From NCBI GenBank assembly GCA_015206945.1, contig JADEXV010000025.1, positions 1 through 47,695 of the forward strand: a stretch of 47,695 bases of DNA, given 5' to 3'. Within the stretch, counting starts at the first letter, position 1; every line of letters begins with the position of its first letter. The position numbers and the translations under genes were made by a program. This document shows positions 45,184 to 47,695 of this stretch, piece after piece. The stretch is from Nostocales cyanobacterium LEGE 12452 (GTDB lineage Bacteria > Cyanobacteriota > Cyanobacteriia > Cyanobacteriales > Nostocaceae). Under the pieces are notes generated by a model. It was not told where the DNA came from. It did no database searches and saw nothing but the letters and a program-made list of their open reading frames with translations.

Positions 45184-45853
45184 GATTGACGAAGAGAAAA
45201 CTGTGCGGGTTCTATTAGTTGACGATCACGCTTTAATCCGCCGAGGAATGAAAGGGCAATTTAGCCTTGAACCTGGTTTTAGTATAGTCGGGGAGGCATT
45301 GGATGGTGAGCAGGCTGTTGAATTAGCTAACCAACTCCAGCCAGATGTAGTCTTAATGGATATCGATCTGCCAGTTATGGATGGGATTACAGCCACCCAG
45401 CAGATAAAAAGTAGCTCCTTGACCACTCGTGTTCTAGCCTTAAGTGCCTTTGATGACGATATCCAGGTCATGGGGATGCTTGCAGCTGGTGCTGATGGTT
45501 ACTGTCTTAAAACCATTGAATGGGAACAGCTTATCGCCGTCATTCAATTGATACTTCAAGGCGGTGCTTATTTAGACCCTCTAATAGCTCAAAAAGTTGC
45601 TCGGATGTTTAGGTCAACCGCTGTTGTTCCCGATGTTCCTGTATCTCAGGTAATAGCGCAACCTATTCTTAGTAATCGTGAACGCGAGATTCTTAAACTT
45701 ATTGCACAAGGGCACTCAAACCAGCAAATTGCGAACCAACTCTACCTCTCACTTGGAACCGTCAAGTCTTATGTACGTATGGTTCTCAACAAACTTAGCG
45801 TTGACGATCGTGTCCAAGCAGCAGCTTTAGCTGTACGCCAAGGGTTGATTTAA
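45173..45853 (+). CDS. NarL/FixJ-type response regulator
   Basis: The protein has 226 residues. The receiver domain has Asp17/Asp18 and phospho-acceptor Asp63 (VLMDIDLPVMDG). The C-terminal LuxR-type helix-turn-helix reads LSNREREILKLIAQGHSNQQIA, then LGTVKSYVRMVLNKL. It is a transcription factor activated by phosphorylation, almost certainly by the kinase whose end it overlaps. ATG 45173 or 45176 (ATGATG) both fit. I infer that it may bind the TTATCC repeat elements that flank this gene group and the polysaccharide genes. Confidence 0.93.
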   Translation: MMPKIDEEKTVRVLLVDDHALIRRGMKGQFSLEPGFSIVGEALDGEQAVELANQLQPDVVLMDIDLPVMDGITATQQIKSSSLTTRVLALSAFDDDIQVMGMLAAGADGYCLKTIEWEQLIAVIQLILQGGAYLDPLIAQKVARMFRSTAVVPDVPVSQVIAQPILSNREREILKLIAQGHSNQQIANQLYLSLGTVKSYVRMVLNKLSVDDRVQAAALAVRQGLI

Positions 45854-45855
45854 GC

Positions 45856-46200
45856 TTAAAGGAATTTATTTAAACAGGCAGATAATTCTGTAAAAGTGGT
45901 AGCCAGTGGTGAGTTGCCATTCATGAGTTGTTCTGACCACAAAATGCAAGGTTGAAGTAGTTGATGATGGAATTTACCAGATATGGGCAGACATAGCACC
46001 AATACATCAGGTGCAAATAAAGCGATCTCTTCAAGTGTGGGAATACTGTAATATGGAAAAACTTCTGCATTTTGTTTTAGGCAATGACCGCTGACGCGCT
46101 GCACGGTAGTGACATTGCTACCAATAACCATAATTCGGTGTCTTTTCATATAATTTATATATTTAAACTTATCTGCAAATGCGAAATGCATACCATACAT
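45856..46200 (-). CDS. Short receiver-like protein (possible pseudo-receiver)
   Basis: The protein has 114 residues, or about 97 from Met18 (46149), which is a likelier start. The pattern RIMVIGSN, helix, PYYS, LEEIALFAPDVLVLCLPISG follows the first half of a receiver domain, but the place of the phospho-acceptor Asp is Leu-Cys. It has no output domain and it ends two bases from the response regulator, which it faces tail to tail. It may be a degraded or specialised receiver; alternatively an unrelated Rossmann-like protein. Confidence 0.5.
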   Translation of the reverse strand: MYGMHFAFADKFKYINYMKRHRIMVIGSNVTTVQRVSGHCLKQNAEVFPYYSIPTLEEIALFAPDVLVLCLPISGKFHHQLLQPCILWSEQLMNGNSPLATTFTELSACLNKFL

Positions 46201-47322
46201 TGGTTTTAGCGATTATAAAGAAAGTGGGATCGTAAACGCTTAATGTACTTAACAATAAAGCTTTGGGCGAATAAGCCGGGCTAAATCATCAGTTAAGAGC
46301 GTAAAGATAGAAAAAAATCTATTTTTTTATTAGACAAACTCAAGTATCAGGAGATAAAAAGCATGAGCAATTAATCCGTAATCTGACAAGTCCACAGACT
46401 GCCATTATTAGCTGACTATAGTAATGAAGAGATAAGTAAAATCTCTCACTTGCTACTTGAAATATTTTGATTTAGCATATCATGCGTTCAACATTAATTC
46501 TGCGTGGCAATAATTGTTTATTATCTTATTTCCGTAGTCGTAAAATCTCTGATTTTTTGCTTTTTATATGGTGTAATTAGTAAGAACCGTTAAAAAGTTA
46601 AGCTATGTGAAAAAATGTAAATTCAGCGAATAGCCTATGAATTGGTTATTGCAGTGTTTTTACAAAATTAAACATACATGCGTTTTATCATGCTTACTCA
46701 CTATATTATGAAATTTAGACTATCTGTACGCTACAGCCAAGCGGATAGTTAGCTGGATAATTTTATTCCTCATTAGGATACTGCATAAAAAATAATTTAA
46801 GTAACCATGAGATAGTATTTTATAGTGCTATTTGTGTACGAAAGTATACGTGGAATTCGCTAATTATTTACTCAAACTTGTGAATAAAGTTTCAAGTCAC
46901 ATCAAATCTTTTATGATACTTTACAGATTAAAAAGAATGTAAGTATTTTAAAAGCCTGACAAATGAGAAATTTCAGTTTTGTTGCAGGCATTGTTGGCTT
47001 ACCCGCAACTGCAATGTATTGTATTATCGAAGGATCTTTGAAGTAACTCAGATGAATTCAGTATTGGAAATTTATGGGACTTATGATGCATGCCGTCGTA
47101 ACCATATTCAATGCTTAAGCATGAAGTATTGACCGCTACCATCACTGCAAATATCTTAAAGGACAAATTGGCTGGTTACATATTTACTTGCTTAACCTAT
47201 TAGAAAATCTCATTCCAGCTTTTACAAGTTAGCAAAATAAACAAATGTGCAGACGATTGAGTTTATAAACTTACCTACTGAAACTGTAATTACCGTGTAC
47301 CTCTACTTCCGATCGTGTTGAT
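46201..47322. other. Gap of 1,122 bases before the sugar transferase
   Basis: It contains site C of the TTATCC element and otherwise very AT-rich sequence. No credible gene, tRNA or hairpin with T-run is seen. It should include the promoter of the sugar transferase gene. Confidence 0.5.
46737..46762 (-). promoter_or_regulatory. Candidate regulator-binding element, site C (reverse orientation)
   Basis: Read on the minus strand it has TTATCC and CTATCC half-sites 12 bases apart, followed by GCTTGG, as in site A. It lies 561 bases before the sugar transferase start and about 590 bases upstream of the likely start of the receiver-like gene. Confidence 0.5.
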
Positions 47323-47695
47323 ATGCAAGTTCTAGATGATACCCATACTGTTCCTAAAGCTAAACTTCCAGTTCATCCTTCTGTAATTAGTAAAGCCAAG
47401 CGAATGATTGACATCTTGGGTGCTGTTATTGGACTATCGATTACAGTATTCGTAGCAATTCCTGTTGCGATCGCCATAAAGTTAGATAGCCCAGGTTCTA
47501 TATTTTACAGTCAAATTCGCTGTGGTTTGAATGGGCGTCATTTCCGAATTTGGAAATTCCGTTCGATGTCAGTTGGAGCTGACCAACTTAAGCATCTAGT
47601 TAAGAATGAAGCTGAAAGCGATCAAATATTCAAAAATGAGAATGATCCCCGCATTACCAGTGTAGGAAGGTTTCTCCGTCGCACTAGCTTAGATG
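47323..47695 (+). CDS. Initiating sugar transferase (WcaJ/WbaP-like), 3' end cut by window edge
   Basis: The visible 124 codons begin MQVLDDTHTV. One hydrophobic segment (DILGAVIGLSITVFVAIPVAIAI) is followed by the bacterial sugar transferase block: SPGSIFYSQIRCGLNGRHF, KFRSM and NDPRITSVGRFLRRTSLD. Such enzymes place the first sugar phosphate on undecaprenyl phosphate. The N-terminal helices of longer WcaJ forms are missing, so this is the short type. An in-frame stop lies 12 codons upstream with no earlier start, so the ATG at 47323 is firm. It likely starts the repeat unit built by the leftward polysaccharide cluster. Confidence 0.92.
   Translation, partial: MQVLDDTHTVPKAKLPVHPSVISKAKRMIDILGAVIGLSITVFVAIPVAIAIKLDSPGSIFYSQIRCGLNGRHFRIWKFRSMSVGADQLKHLVKNEAESDQIFKNENDPRITSVGRFLRRTSLD

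Noticed and set aside
1..47695. tRNA, rRNA, known riboswitches and insertion-sequence transposases
   Set aside because: No T-loop-like motifs in a cloverleaf context, no TPP or cobalamin box and no transposase frame were seen by eye on either strand; short RNAs could be missed.

Overview
This window looks like chromosomal DNA from a filamentous, probably heterocyst-forming cyanobacterium (Nostocales, Nostoc-like). The evidence is very frequent GCGATCGC (HIP1) octamers, by eye about 25-30 in 47.7 kb, and heptameric short tandem repeats of the CACTCAG and AACTCCT type. The gene content also fits: CHAT/TPR and filamentous-haemagglutinin proteins, a DUF1822/CHASE2/sigma cluster, and paired TIGR02587/TIGR02588 membrane proteins. 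Base composition is AT-rich. No rRNA, tRNA or CRISPR array was seen. Everything here is read by eye, and family names rest on motif recognition, not on searches.

Layout. Positions 1-3761 (minus strand) hold a two-partner-secretion haemagglutinin-like exoprotein, translationally overlapped by a TPR protein that runs off the left edge. Positions 3762-8834 hold a repeat-rich leader region, a small double-glycine-leader protein with a beta/gamma-crystallin-like core, and a peptidase-containing ABC exporter (C39 protease, membrane domain, ATPase) with its HlyD adaptor; this reads as a dedicated secretion system. Positions 8884-13849 (minus) hold a three-gene set: sigma-70-like factor, DUF1822 protein, and CHAT-protease/CHASE2 sensor. 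Positions 14456-25484 hold mostly housekeeping or stand-alone genes: phosphodiester glycosidase, small conserved proteins, adenosine-deaminase-like enzyme, MutL, TenA, CsbD, the TIGR02587/02588 pair, photolyase and acireductone dioxygenase.

Positions 25620-40372 (all minus) form an exopolysaccharide locus of the Wzx/Wzy type. In transcription order it runs: two GT4 glycosyltransferases, a Wzc-like tyrosine autokinase, a Wzy-like polymerase, two GT2 enzymes, a GT4, a Wzx-like flippase and a pyruvyl transferase. It continues with a duplicated fragment of the pyruvyl transferase and two paralogous exported proteins of unknown function. Positions 41332-46200 hold signalling genes: a GAF histidine kinase with a degraded ATP-binding site, a CHASE3-HAMP histidine kinase, a NarL-type response regulator and a short receiver-like protein. 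The right edge (47323 onward) is the start of an initiating sugar transferase, which would begin the lipid-linked repeat unit used by the locus.

The signalling genes sit between the polysaccharide operon and the initiating transferase. Three copies of one 26-base element (two TTATCC-like half-sites 12 bases apart) lie in the three long gaps around them: upstream of the GT operon, upstream of the first kinase, and in the gap before the sugar transferase. I infer that this is a regulatory circuit for polysaccharide synthesis. The other candidates for something new are the crystallin-like secreted cargo with its 72-base tandem-repeat leader, the CHAT/CHASE2/DUF1822/sigma set, and dispersed repeats that have entered coding sequences (mutL, acireductone dioxygenase).
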